Notes under the pieces: model-generated
Database searches by the model: none
Told to the model about the DNA's origin: nothing
Seen by the model: only the letters and a program-made list of their open reading frames with translations
Position numbers and translations under genes: made by a program
From: UBA5239 sp040394635
GTDB taxonomy: Bacteria; Verrucomicrobiota; Lentisphaeria; Victivallales; Victivallaceae
Length of the DNA: 64,000 bases
NCBI GenBank assembly: GCA_040394635.1
Contig: JBEBRW010000001.1
Coordinates: forward strand, 124,001 to 188,000
Direction of reading: 5' to 3'
Part shown: in pieces, positions 50,057 to 57,815 of the stretch
How positions within the stretch are numbered: position 1 is the stretch's first letter
Layout of the letters: each line of letters begins with the position of its first letter

Positions 50057-51040
50057 ATGGAAAAGATCAAGATCGGCCAGATCGGCGTCTGCCATGAGCA
50101 TGCGGGCGGCAAAATGCATACCATGCGCCTCCGCCCCGATCTGTTCGAAATCGTCGGCGTGGTGGATGACCGCTCCACGACTGCGGCGAAATTCGTCGGT
50201 TCCGACTTTTCTCCGTATGAAGGGCTGAAATGGCTCACCGAAGAGGAACTGTTCAAAACGCCCGGCCTGCAGGCGGTTGCGGTCGAAGTGCCGAACCTCA
50301 ATCTGGTGCCGACGGCATTCCGCTGCCTGGAACACAATCTGCCCGTTCACATGGACAAGCCCGGCGGCGACGAGCTGAAGAACTTCGCCAGATTGCGTCA
50401 GGGTTACGAAGAGCGCAACCTGCCGTTTCAAATGGGCTACATGTTCCGCGCCAACCAGGCCATGAACTGGATTCGCGAACACCGCGAACAGCTCGGTGAA
50501 ATTTTTGAAATCCAGGCCAGCATGAGCCACAATTACGGCGGAGAGGAATATCAGGAATACATGGGCAAATTTCCGGGCGGAATCATGTTCAACCTCGGCT
50601 GTCATTTGATCGATTACGTGATCGCGCTGATGGGGCGTCCGACCGGTGTCACACCATTCCTCAAATCCGCACCCGGCGACCCGGACCGCATCAAAAATAA
50701 CTGTGTCGCCATCCTGGAATATCCTCATGCCACGGTGACGCTCCGCGCCTGCAGCCGGGAAATCGGCAGTACCCGCCGGTTGAAAATCTGCGGTACCAGA
50801 GGAACAGTCGAGCTTTGCCCGATGGAACGTTTCGACGGGCATCCGCTGCAGATGAATCTGGTTACGCAGGAAGGATCGCAGACGCTTGATTTCGGTCCGG
50901 TTCGCGACCGTTACGAGGGGCAACTGGTAGAGCTGGCGCAAATGATTCGCGGCGAGACATCCAACCCCTACAATTATGAACACGATTATCTGGTACAGGA
51001 AGTTCTGCTGGCCGCCGCCGGATATACAAAATGGAACTGA
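50057..51040 (+). CDS. Gfo/Idh/MocA-family oxidoreductase
   Basis: 327 residues. KIGQIGVCHEHAGGKMHTM is the dinucleotide-binding start (Gly-rich motif with two His), VHMDKPGGDELKNF corresponds to the EKP segment (Asp for Glu), MGYMFRANQAM to the active-site strand, and FNLGCHLIDYVIALMG carries the catalytic G.H..D. AAAGGACT in the previous gene end is its ribosome site; the intergenic distance is 3 nt. It oxidises a hydroxyl of a sugar or inositol-like compound. Fourth gene of the LacI-4 operon. Confidence 0.9.
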   Translation: MEKIKIGQIGVCHEHAGGKMHTMRLRPDLFEIVGVVDDRSTTAAKFVGSDFSPYEGLKWLTEEELFKTPGLQAVAVEVPNLNLVPTAFRCLEHNLPVHMDKPGGDELKNFARLRQGYEERNLPFQMGYMFRANQAMNWIREHREQLGEIFEIQASMSHNYGGEEYQEYMGKFPGGIMFNLGCHLIDYVIALMGRPTGVTPFLKSAPGDPDRIKNNCVAILEYPHATVTLRACSREIGSTRRLKICGTRGTVELCPMERFDGHPLQMNLVTQEGSQTLDFGPVRDRYEGQLVELAQMIRGETSNPYNYEHDYLVQEVLLAAAGYTKWN

Positions 51041-51041
51041 T

Positions 51042-51995
51042 ATGAAAGCAATGACTTTAAATAAAGACCGGAATTTCGTCTGGGCCGGGGTGCCGGACCC
51101 GGTACGCAAAGACAACGAAGTAATTATCGATATCCACGCCGCCGCGCTGAACCGCGCCGACCTGCTGCAGCGCGCGGGCAATTATCCCCCGCCGCCCGGC
51201 TGGCCGGAATGGCCCGGCCTCGAAGTCGCCGGGGTCATCGCCGAGGCTCCCGCATCATCGCGCTGGAAGCCCGGTGATCAGGTCTGCGCGCTGCTCGGCG
51301 GCGGCAGCTATGCGGAAAAAGTCGCGGTACCGCAGGATATGGTGCTCCCGGTGCCGCAGGGCCTCTCCATGGCCGAAGCCGCCTGCATCCCGGAGGTTTT
51401 CGCCACCGCGTATCTGAATCTATATCTGGAAGCAGGCATGAAACCCGGCGATAAAGTGTTCATTCAGGCCGGAGCCAGCGGCCTCGGCCTGGCGGCCATC
51501 CAGCTCGCCAAGCTCGCCGGCTGTACCGTGATCACCACCGTCGGCAGCGCCGGAAAAGCCGATTTCGTGCGAAAAACCGGCGCCGATATCGCCGTCAACC
51601 GCAAAACCGACGATCTCGTGGCCGTGCTGGAGCAAAATCCTCCGGACATCGCCCTCGACTGCGCCGCCGGCCCCATCCTCGGCAAATGCCTTGAAAAAAT
51701 GGCCAACGGCGGCCGCTGGATCGTTATCGCCACCCTCGGCGGCGACACCACCGAACTGAACATGAATCTCTTTTTCAAACGCGGCATCAAACTGATCGGC
51801 AGCACCCTGCGCAGCCGCACCTCCGAAACCAAGGCCCGGATTTTGTCTGAACTGGAAAAACACTACTGGGATAAATTCGCCGCCCGCGAAATCGGCCCCG
51901 TCATCCATGAGGTACTGCCGATGGCTCAGGTCGAAGAGGCCCACGCTATTTTGCAGCGCAACGAAAACACCGGCAAAGTCGTCCTGACCTTGTAA
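51042..51995 (+). CDS. NAD(P)H:quinone oxidoreductase-like medium-chain dehydrogenase (PIG3/QOR type)
   Basis: 317 residues from ATG 51042 (one base after the previous stop). VIIDIHAAALNRADLLQRAG and YPPPPGWPEWPGLEVAGVIA are the N-terminal signature of the PIG3/QOR subgroup; GDKVFIQAGASGLGLAAIQL binds NADPH. Catalytic zinc ligands are absent, as expected for QOR. It reduces quinones or enones; in the operon it might reduce an unsaturated sugar product. Convergent with the creatininase-family gene, one base between. Confidence 0.9.
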   Translation: MKAMTLNKDRNFVWAGVPDPVRKDNEVIIDIHAAALNRADLLQRAGNYPPPPGWPEWPGLEVAGVIAEAPASSRWKPGDQVCALLGGGSYAEKVAVPQDMVLPVPQGLSMAEAACIPEVFATAYLNLYLEAGMKPGDKVFIQAGASGLGLAAIQLAKLAGCTVITTVGSAGKADFVRKTGADIAVNRKTDDLVAVLEQNPPDIALDCAAGPILGKCLEKMANGGRWIVIATLGGDTTELNMNLFFKRGIKLIGSTLRSRTSETKARILSELEKHYWDKFAAREIGPVIHEVLPMAQVEEAHAILQRNENTGKVVLTL

Positions 51996-51996
51996 T

Positions 51997-52869
51997 TCAG
52001 TTCTTTGTCACAGTTTGCAGGGGATGAGGAGCCAACTCCAGTTTCACCAGCTTATATTTACCATCATAGCGGCTTTCCAGATCGCTGATTTTTTCGCAGG
52101 CGCCCCGGACCGTGCTGCGGACGATTGCTTCGCCCATTTCACGGCTCGCTTTTTCCGGATACCCTATCACCCCCACCCTGATTTCCGGGCGCTGGCTGTT
52201 CCTGGCGACAACGCATGGGTCATCCACGATTTTCTCCGCCTGCTGGTAGTTGTCCGGATGGGAGGTCATCTGCTCCAGAAGTTCCTTGCTGTCGGTCTCC
52301 AGTTCGTCCATGCGGACCAGTTCCGGCGCCAGATACATGATCTCCGAGGTTTCGTGCCAGCCGGCGTGCCAGTCGCCCTCGGCGAACGCTTTTTTCCGGG
52401 AAACATTGTCGATATCCAGCCTGGCGGCGGTCAACAACGCGATCATGCATTGATCAAAGGCGGGATTGTTGCGCAGAAGCATTTTGACGGCGTTTTCGAG
52501 CGCCGTCATATTCTCGCTGCCGCCGTGGCAAATGAAAAAATAAAACCGCCGGAATCCCTGCGCCGCCAGCGAAAGCAGTATGTCGCTGACCACCAGTGAC
52601 ATTACGCTCGGCGAAATATTGATGGTACCGGGGCAGCCGCCTCCGGAAAACGAATCCTTCATGGTGGGAGCCACTACGATACCGGTCTTTTCGCCGATCA
52701 TCCGGCCGATTCTTTCGGCCCGGATCGAGTCGGTGCCCAGCGGCAGGTGATACCCGTGCTGCTCCGTCACTCCGACCGGGATGATAATGGCCTGTTTATG
52801 TTGCAGGTACTCGCGTACCATTTTTACCGTCATATGCTCCATGACCGGAAAAGGGGAATAAGTCGACAT
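51997..52869 (-). CDS. Creatininase-family amidohydrolase
   Basis: 290 residues from the ATG at 52867-52869 (AGGAG upstream); upstream codons to 52947 overlap GH4 and were not used. Family metal ligands: Glu36 and His38 in VTEQHGYHLPLGTD with Asp47, ICHGGSEN (His), and DWHAGWHETSEIM (His, Glu). The family includes creatininase and riboflavin-pathway or mycofactocin-type hydrolases; here it follows GH4 and GH109 in one operon, so a role in hydrolysing a sugar amide or lactam from an amino sugar is suggested. Substrate not predictable. Confidence 0.88.
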   Translation of the reverse strand: MSTYSPFPVMEHMTVKMVREYLQHKQAIIIPVGVTEQHGYHLPLGTDSIRAERIGRMIGEKTGIVVAPTMKDSFSGGGCPGTINISPSVMSLVVSDILLSLAAQGFRRFYFFICHGGSENMTALENAVKMLLRNNPAFDQCMIALLTAARLDIDNVSRKKAFAEGDWHAGWHETSEIMYLAPELVRMDELETDSKELLEQMTSHPDNYQQAEKIVDDPCVVARNSQRPEIRVGVIGYPEKASREMGEAIVRSTVRGACEKISDLESRYDGKYKLVKLELAPHPLQTVTKN

Positions 52870-52885
52870 GGGTATATCTCCTGAA

Positions 52886-54238
52886 TTATTGGTAAGCAGG
52901 CAGCAGCGGGCCGTGCGCCTCGATGAGGTCATCGCACAAACGGACAATATCGTCCAGCGAAAGTTCCGCGGCGGTATGGGGATCGAGAAACGCCGCGTGG
53001 TAGATATCTTCGCGGCGGCGCGAAATAGCCGCTTTAATCGTCAGCAGATGCACGTTTACATTGGTCATATTGAGCGCGGCGCACTGCTCCGGCAGCGCCC
53101 CCACGGCAGTACCCTGAATTCCGTTGCGGTCGACCAGGCATGGGACCTCGACCACCGCGTCCGGCGGCAAATTGGAGATCAACCCATTGTTGAGCACATT
53201 GCCGCCGATCCGGTAAGGCACATCGGTGACGATCGCGCTCATGATCCCGGAGGCGTATTCGTGCGAGAGTTCATGGTGCGGCTCGGCGTCGCCGTTCAGC
53301 CGTTCATAATGCGCCTTCCACTCCTTGATCTGGCGGATACAGCGTCTCGGATATTCATCCAGCGGAATGTTGTATTCTTCAATGAGCTGCGGGTAATTCG
53401 CCTTGATCCAGTACGGCATGTATTCGGCGTTGTGCTCGCTGGATTCGGTCATGTAATAACCGAATTTGCACATGAGTTCCAGCCGGATCATGTTGATGGA
53501 TTTATCTTTCCGGCCGGGCGACCTGCGCCACTGCTCGAGTTTGCGCCGCGCCTGCTCCTTGACTTCGGGATAAAGGTCGCGGTTGTTCTCGGTGAGTTCG
53601 AGCAGCCAGCCCATGTGGTTGATGCCGGCGATTTTGGATTGAATCCCCGCCACGCGCTCCGGCGACCAGTCCAATTCGGCGGTTTCGACCAGCGAATCGA
53701 CGCAGACCTGGACCGAATGGCAGAGGCCAACCGTTTTCACCGGGGTATAGCGGAGCATCGCCCCGGTCAGCATCGACATCGGATTGGTGTAATTGAGGAA
53801 CCATGCATCCGGCGCTTCCTCCTCGATCTCGCGGGCGAAATCCAGCATCACCGGAATCGTCCGCAGCGCCCGGAAAATCCCGCCGATGCCGAGGGTGTCG
53901 GCAATCGTCTGCCGCAGGCCGTACTTTTTCGGCACTTCGAAATCGGTGATGGTGGCCGGGTCGTAACCGCCGACATTGATCGCGTTTACCACGAAATCCG
54001 CGCCGTTGAGCGCCGCGCGGCGGTTCTCCATCCCCAGATGGGTGGTGATCCTGGCGCGGCCGCCGTTGATGCTGCGGTTCAGCCGCTCGAGAATCAGCGC
54101 CGACTCGGCCAGGCGCTCGGCATTGATATCATAAAGCGCAAAGTGCGAGTCGCGCAGCGCCTCGCGGCACATGCAGTCTCCGATAACGTTGCGGGCGAAA
54201 ATGGTGCTTCCTGCACCCATGAAGGTGATTTTGGACAT
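52886..54238 (-). CDS. GH4 alpha-galactosidase/alpha-galacturonidase-like NAD-dependent glycosidase
   Basis: 450 residues, cytoplasmic. KITFMGAGSTIFARNVIGD is the NAD-binding motif; NYTNPM (149-154) and CHSVQ (173-177) are the metal and substrate motifs, with GINHMGW further on. CHS is typical of the MelA/galacturonidase branch rather than of the 6-phospho-glucosidase branch. The mechanism is redox-elimination with NAD+ and Mn2+. It hydrolyses alpha-galactosides or alpha-galacturonides. The gap to GH109 is 27 nt and to the creatininase-family gene 16 nt. Confidence 0.92.
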   Translation of the reverse strand: MSKITFMGAGSTIFARNVIGDCMCREALRDSHFALYDINAERLAESALILERLNRSINGGRARITTHLGMENRRAALNGADFVVNAINVGGYDPATITDFEVPKKYGLRQTIADTLGIGGIFRALRTIPVMLDFAREIEEEAPDAWFLNYTNPMSMLTGAMLRYTPVKTVGLCHSVQVCVDSLVETAELDWSPERVAGIQSKIAGINHMGWLLELTENNRDLYPEVKEQARRKLEQWRRSPGRKDKSINMIRLELMCKFGYYMTESSEHNAEYMPYWIKANYPQLIEEYNIPLDEYPRRCIRQIKEWKAHYERLNGDAEPHHELSHEYASGIMSAIVTDVPYRIGGNVLNNGLISNLPPDAVVEVPCLVDRNGIQGTAVGALPEQCAALNMTNVNVHLLTIKAAISRRREDIYHAAFLDPHTAAELSLDDIVRLCDDLIEAHGPLLPAYQ

Positions 54239-54265
54239 AATTGTTGATCCGGATATGGTTAGGCG

Positions 54266-56554
54266 TCAATAAATTTCGATTTCGCGAAGCCAGACGAGGT
54301 TCGGACGATCCGCCGGGCCCTTGCCCGCCTTCTGGAGAAAACGCACCCGGTCGGTTCCGGGCAGCCCTGCTTCCAGGTCGACGATCGAACGCTTCCCGCC
54401 GCTTTCCGGAGCGACCGTGGCCACCGTCTTCCAGCCGCTGCCGTCGGGGTATTGAACCAGCATTTCCAGCGAGAGTTTTTCCCAGTAGACGATGATCCGT
54501 TTCAGCGATTTCTTCGCCGGGAGGGTGAAGGTGATGAATTTATCGTCCGGGGTTTCCTGCGAAGCCCACGCTGCCTTCGCCCAGGGGATTTCCTGCGAGA
54601 TCTGCCCATCGTTCAGCGCCGCGGTACTGTAATGTTCGCGCGACGGCGAGGCGTCGATTTTTACTGCGGGGTTATTGGCGAGGTTGCCCGGCGTCAGTAC
54701 GGCGGGGGGCATGTCTTCATCGGGCATATAATCATTCTGACAGCGGAAGCGTACCGAAATGCGGTCCGGCTTGGGCGCGATAAGATTCAGTGGTACGCTT
54801 ATCTCGCAATACTGCTGCTGGAAGCGCGGCTTGATGGGGGCGATTTTCTGCCATTTCCACTGAAACGCCTTGTCACCGGCAAAACGGTAAAGATTGCCGT
54901 TTTCGACCAGGAACCACGTCCCGGCATTGTCGTATCCCCCCTCCGAACCGACGCCGATCATGGCCTTCAGATGATAGCTCAGCTTGGCGGCTTCAATCGG
55001 GGCGGCGGCGGTGTAATGCAGGTCAAGATTGCCGTCCTTTATTTTGATGGCGCCGCCGATGAAATCCACCAGCCCGTCAGGTCCGGCATCGCCCGCCGGG
55101 TCCGTAAGTTTCAGGAAGTTATCCGCCACCGGGGCAAGAATCTTGTGCGCCGGTTTCTCCGCCAATTTCAGCTCGACTGCCCCTTCGCCGGCCATATGGT
55201 AAACCACCTTTTTCATCTTGTCCCAGTCGCCGCGGGTGAAGTCGGGCATGGCGACCGGGGCGCCATTCAGCTGAACCGATTTCCGGGAGGCCTCGATCAG
55301 GGCGCTCCATTCGGCGGCGTCGTACACGTCGATATCCAGCGGCAGGCCGTTGTTCAGGCAGTAAATCAGCCGCAGGTCCATCACCGTATCCATGCCGCCG
55401 TGACCGCCGAACTTCCGTCCCAGCTCCTCGAACTGCTTGTAGATCGGGTGACGGTACTCGGCAATCAATTTGGCGGTTTCATCTTCACTGAGCAATGTAT
55501 GCGATTGCGGATCAAAGGCAAAAACCGGCTTGGGGTACGCGGCGCTGTAACCTTTGGTGCCGAAAATCTCATGGCCACGGCTGTACGGCCCCGGCAGAGA
55601 GGTGGTGTAATAAATGAGAATGGTTTTGCCGCGCTTGGTCCTGATGACCGACAAATTCATATCCGGGGCAAAGAAACGCCCGGTCAGCGGGTCGTTCTCG
55701 CCGAACTTGGCCGCCGCCGCCGCCCGCAATGCAAAATCGCTGCTCGAAACGGAATTCAGCACTTCCATCCGGTCGCCGCGGTGAATGCCCAGCCAGTGCG
55801 CCGCCGGCCCGATGCCGTGCGTCGGATAAGGATTGCCGGCCACGACCGGTTTATCGGCTCCCACAGCCTTGCGCCAGTTGGTCTTGTCGTCAAAGTTAAA
55901 CCGGTAATCACGCATGTCGTGGAGATATCCCCCCTCCACATGCACCGGCTCTCCGAAAAGCCCTTTCTGTGTCATATTCAACACGGCCAGCGCATAATCG
56001 TCGAAATTGCAGTTCTCCAGGATCATGCAGTGTTTCCGGGTCTGCTCGGCGGTATCGACCAGCTCCCAGCACTCGGCAATGGAACGGGCGGCGGGAACTT
56101 CGATTACCGCGTGCTTGCCGTTTTTCATCGCGTGAACCGCGATGGGGGTATGGAGACCGGCGCCGGTGGTTACATAAACCAAATCGATATCGTCGCGTTC
56201 GCAAATCTTTTTCCAGTCATCCGGTCCGGTATAATAATCCACCTTGTACGGATAGTTTTTGGCTTCGAGCATCTTGCGGGTTTTGTCCAGTTTTTCCTGA
56301 TAAAGGTCGCAGGCCACTTTGATGGTCGCGTTTTCCGGGAAATTGGCGAAACGCTGCAACGCAGCGCTGCCGCGCCCTCCTACCCCGATAAACGCCACCC
56401 GGATATTGCGAATCGGCTCCGCGCGCAATCCCAACACGCTCTGCTGCCCCGGCTTCCGCTCCGGCACCGGAAACATATAGGGTTCCGCCGCACTCGCGAT
56501 TATTGCAATACCGGCCAGCAGCATTACCGTAAACCTTGCTGATACTTTATTCAT
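54266..56554 (-). CDS. Secreted GH109-like glycosidase (Gfo/Idh fold) with C-terminal F5/8-type domain
   Basis: 762 residues. A signal peptide covers 1-22 (MNKVSARFTVMLLAGIAIIASA). The NAD-binding IRVAFIGVGGRGSAALQRF begins near 48. GH109 signatures follow: GLHTPIAVHAMKNGKHAVIE, CWELVDTAEQTRKHCMILEN, NPYPTHGIGPAAHWLGIHRG and FGGHGGMD. After about residue 450 come two beta domains, the last (ILTPGNLANNPAVKIDASPS, WKTVATVAPESGGKRSIVDL) like an F5/8 type C carbohydrate-binding module. Typical GH109 proteins have about 450 residues, so ~300 are extra. Known members remove alpha-GalNAc by an NAD-dependent route. A secreted, NAD-bound enzyme feeding GH4 below it is plausible. Confidence 0.88.
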   Translation of the reverse strand: MNKVSARFTVMLLAGIAIIASAAEPYMFPVPERKPGQQSVLGLRAEPIRNIRVAFIGVGGRGSAALQRFANFPENATIKVACDLYQEKLDKTRKMLEAKNYPYKVDYYTGPDDWKKICERDDIDLVYVTTGAGLHTPIAVHAMKNGKHAVIEVPAARSIAECWELVDTAEQTRKHCMILENCNFDDYALAVLNMTQKGLFGEPVHVEGGYLHDMRDYRFNFDDKTNWRKAVGADKPVVAGNPYPTHGIGPAAHWLGIHRGDRMEVLNSVSSSDFALRAAAAAKFGENDPLTGRFFAPDMNLSVIRTKRGKTILIYYTTSLPGPYSRGHEIFGTKGYSAAYPKPVFAFDPQSHTLLSEDETAKLIAEYRHPIYKQFEELGRKFGGHGGMDTVMDLRLIYCLNNGLPLDIDVYDAAEWSALIEASRKSVQLNGAPVAMPDFTRGDWDKMKKVVYHMAGEGAVELKLAEKPAHKILAPVADNFLKLTDPAGDAGPDGLVDFIGGAIKIKDGNLDLHYTAAAPIEAAKLSYHLKAMIGVGSEGGYDNAGTWFLVENGNLYRFAGDKAFQWKWQKIAPIKPRFQQQYCEISVPLNLIAPKPDRISVRFRCQNDYMPDEDMPPAVLTPGNLANNPAVKIDASPSREHYSTAALNDGQISQEIPWAKAAWASQETPDDKFITFTLPAKKSLKRIIVYWEKLSLEMLVQYPDGSGWKTVATVAPESGGKRSIVDLEAGLPGTDRVRFLQKAGKGPADRPNLVWLREIEIY

Positions 56555-56585
56555 TGTTCATTTTCCTTCTATTCTGGTTTTCGAA

Positions 56586-57575
56586 TTATACGCTCAATTT
56601 CACGGAACTGCGAATGATGATTTCCGGTTCGATCCGGCGGAACTGTACGGGCTGCAACGGATTTTTCATCCGGTTCAGCAGCAACTCCACCAGCCAGGCG
56701 GCGCTCTGGTCGATCCGGGTGTCGAGGGTGGTCAGCGGAGCCGCCGCATAGCGGCTTTCGCCGATATTGTCAAACCCGATAAACCCCATTTCATCGGGAA
56801 TACGCACCCCCGCCGCTGCCGCCTGCGACATCGCTGCCATCGCCTGTACATCATTCTGCATCACCACCACGCCCGGGCGGCGGCGACGGGCCAGAATCGC
56901 CTTCATCCCGGCTTCAAGAGCGGCCGGTGAATTGTTGGCGGGATGTATCCACCCCGGACGCACGGACAATTGGTGCGCCTCCAGAAAATTCAGGAATTCC
57001 GGATAACGCGGCTCGAGCTCCGAATTGCCGAGATAGGCGAAATCGCGGTGTCCCGCCTCATACAATTGTTCCAACAGCTTCCGAAGCGCCGTCCCGCGGT
57101 CCACGATCACCGCGTCGTGCCCCTTGCAGTTGACCCCATAGAGCACCAGCGGCACATCCAGGATATGACCGGTGAAGTGGTGTTCCGGCGCACTCGAAAT
57201 AATACCGTCCACCCCGTGATCCAGCAACAAGTTCAATGCCGCCTCGAAGCCGGATTCGCCCCAGAATGCGAAAAGCGCCGCGTATCCGTGAGCAGCAAGT
57301 TCCTGCCCGACCGCCGCCATGATTTCGCTGTAGCAGCGGTCCTGAATCGAGTAAAAAAGCAACCCCACGGTATGATGCCTGCGGGTAATCAGCGCGCGGG
57401 CGGCGAGGTTGGGCTTGTAATTCAAACGCGCGGCGCTCTCGTGCACCAGTTTGCGGCTTTGCTCGGAGGCTTTGTAATTGGGGTCGTTATTCAGGATGGA
57501 ACTCACCGCAGTAATCGAGAGCCCGCAATCCCGGGCCACCGAAGCAAGCGTCACTTTTGGGGCTTTTTTCTGCAT
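56586..57575 (-). CDS. LacI-family transcriptional regulator 5
   Basis: 329 residues. HTH: TLASVARDCGLSITAVSSIL (9-28). Effector domain with GLLFYSIQDRCYSEIMAAVG and PDEMGFIGFDNIGESRYAAA. It leads the run LacI, GH109, GH4, creatininase. Two identical GGGAACGTTTCC sites lie in its upstream region, one directly after the -10 box and the other inside the leader, so it probably represses its own operon. The effector may be an amino sugar or galactoside (inference). Confidence 0.95.
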   Translation of the reverse strand: MQKKAPKVTLASVARDCGLSITAVSSILNNDPNYKASEQSRKLVHESAARLNYKPNLAARALITRRHHTVGLLFYSIQDRCYSEIMAAVGQELAAHGYAALFAFWGESGFEAALNLLLDHGVDGIISSAPEHHFTGHILDVPLVLYGVNCKGHDAVIVDRGTALRKLLEQLYEAGHRDFAYLGNSELEPRYPEFLNFLEAHQLSVRPGWIHPANNSPAALEAGMKAILARRRRPGVVVMQNDVQAMAAMSQAAAAGVRIPDEMGFIGFDNIGESRYAAAPLTTLDTRIDQSAAWLVELLLNRMKNPLQPVQFRRIEPEIIIRSSVKLSV

Positions 57576-57611
57576 CCGACAATTCCTGATTTTTTATTTA
57601 TTCAATACCAC

Positions 57612-57623
57612 GGGAACGTTTCC
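57612..57623. promoter_or_regulatory. LacI-5 operator, copy A
   Basis: GGGAACGTTTCC, near-perfect CG-centred palindrome, in the leader of the LacI-5 operon. Confidence 0.75.
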
Positions 57624-57658
57624 ATTTTCAATCATCAAGATACACGTTTTTATTTCGC

Positions 57659-57670
57659 GGGAACGTTTCC
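57659..57670. promoter_or_regulatory. LacI-5 operator, copy B
   Basis: GGGAACGTTTCC, identical to copy A and 47 bp from it, starting about 8 bp downstream of the -10 box. Confidence 0.75.
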
Positions 57671-57677
57671 ATTAATA

Positions 57678-57705
57678 ATTATAACCGCCAATGTGGAAAT
57701 GTCAA
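57678..57705 (-). promoter_or_regulatory. Promoter of the LacI-5 operon
   Basis: Minus strand TTGACA (57700-57705), 16-bp spacer, TATAAT (57678-57683). Both boxes are consensus, consistent with strong repression by LacI-5 at the adjacent operators. Confidence 0.8.
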
Positions 57706-57752
57706 GAGGTCAATAAAAAAATCAACCGAAAATCCCTGTTTACAGGACAATC

Positions 57753-57792
57753 GGACGATTCCGCCAAAATTTGATTTTTGACGGAATCGTCC
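57753..57792. terminator. Hairpin downstream of the acyl-CoA synthetase fusion
   Basis: GGACGATTCCG (57753-57763) and CGGAATCGTCC (57782-57792) pair perfectly over 11 bp; after one mismatch CAAAA/TTTTG adds five pairs, leaving a 6-nt loop. No T-run follows on either strand, so termination is likely but not certain. Confidence 0.5.
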
Positions 57793-57815
57793 AATTTGCG
57801 TTTTCGCGGGTCCGC

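Noticed and set aside
57753..57792. The 11-bp inverted repeat as a LacI operator
   Set aside because: It is too widely spaced (18 bp between arms), sits at a gene 3' end and can extend into a continuous RNA stem, so a terminator-like hairpin is more likely.
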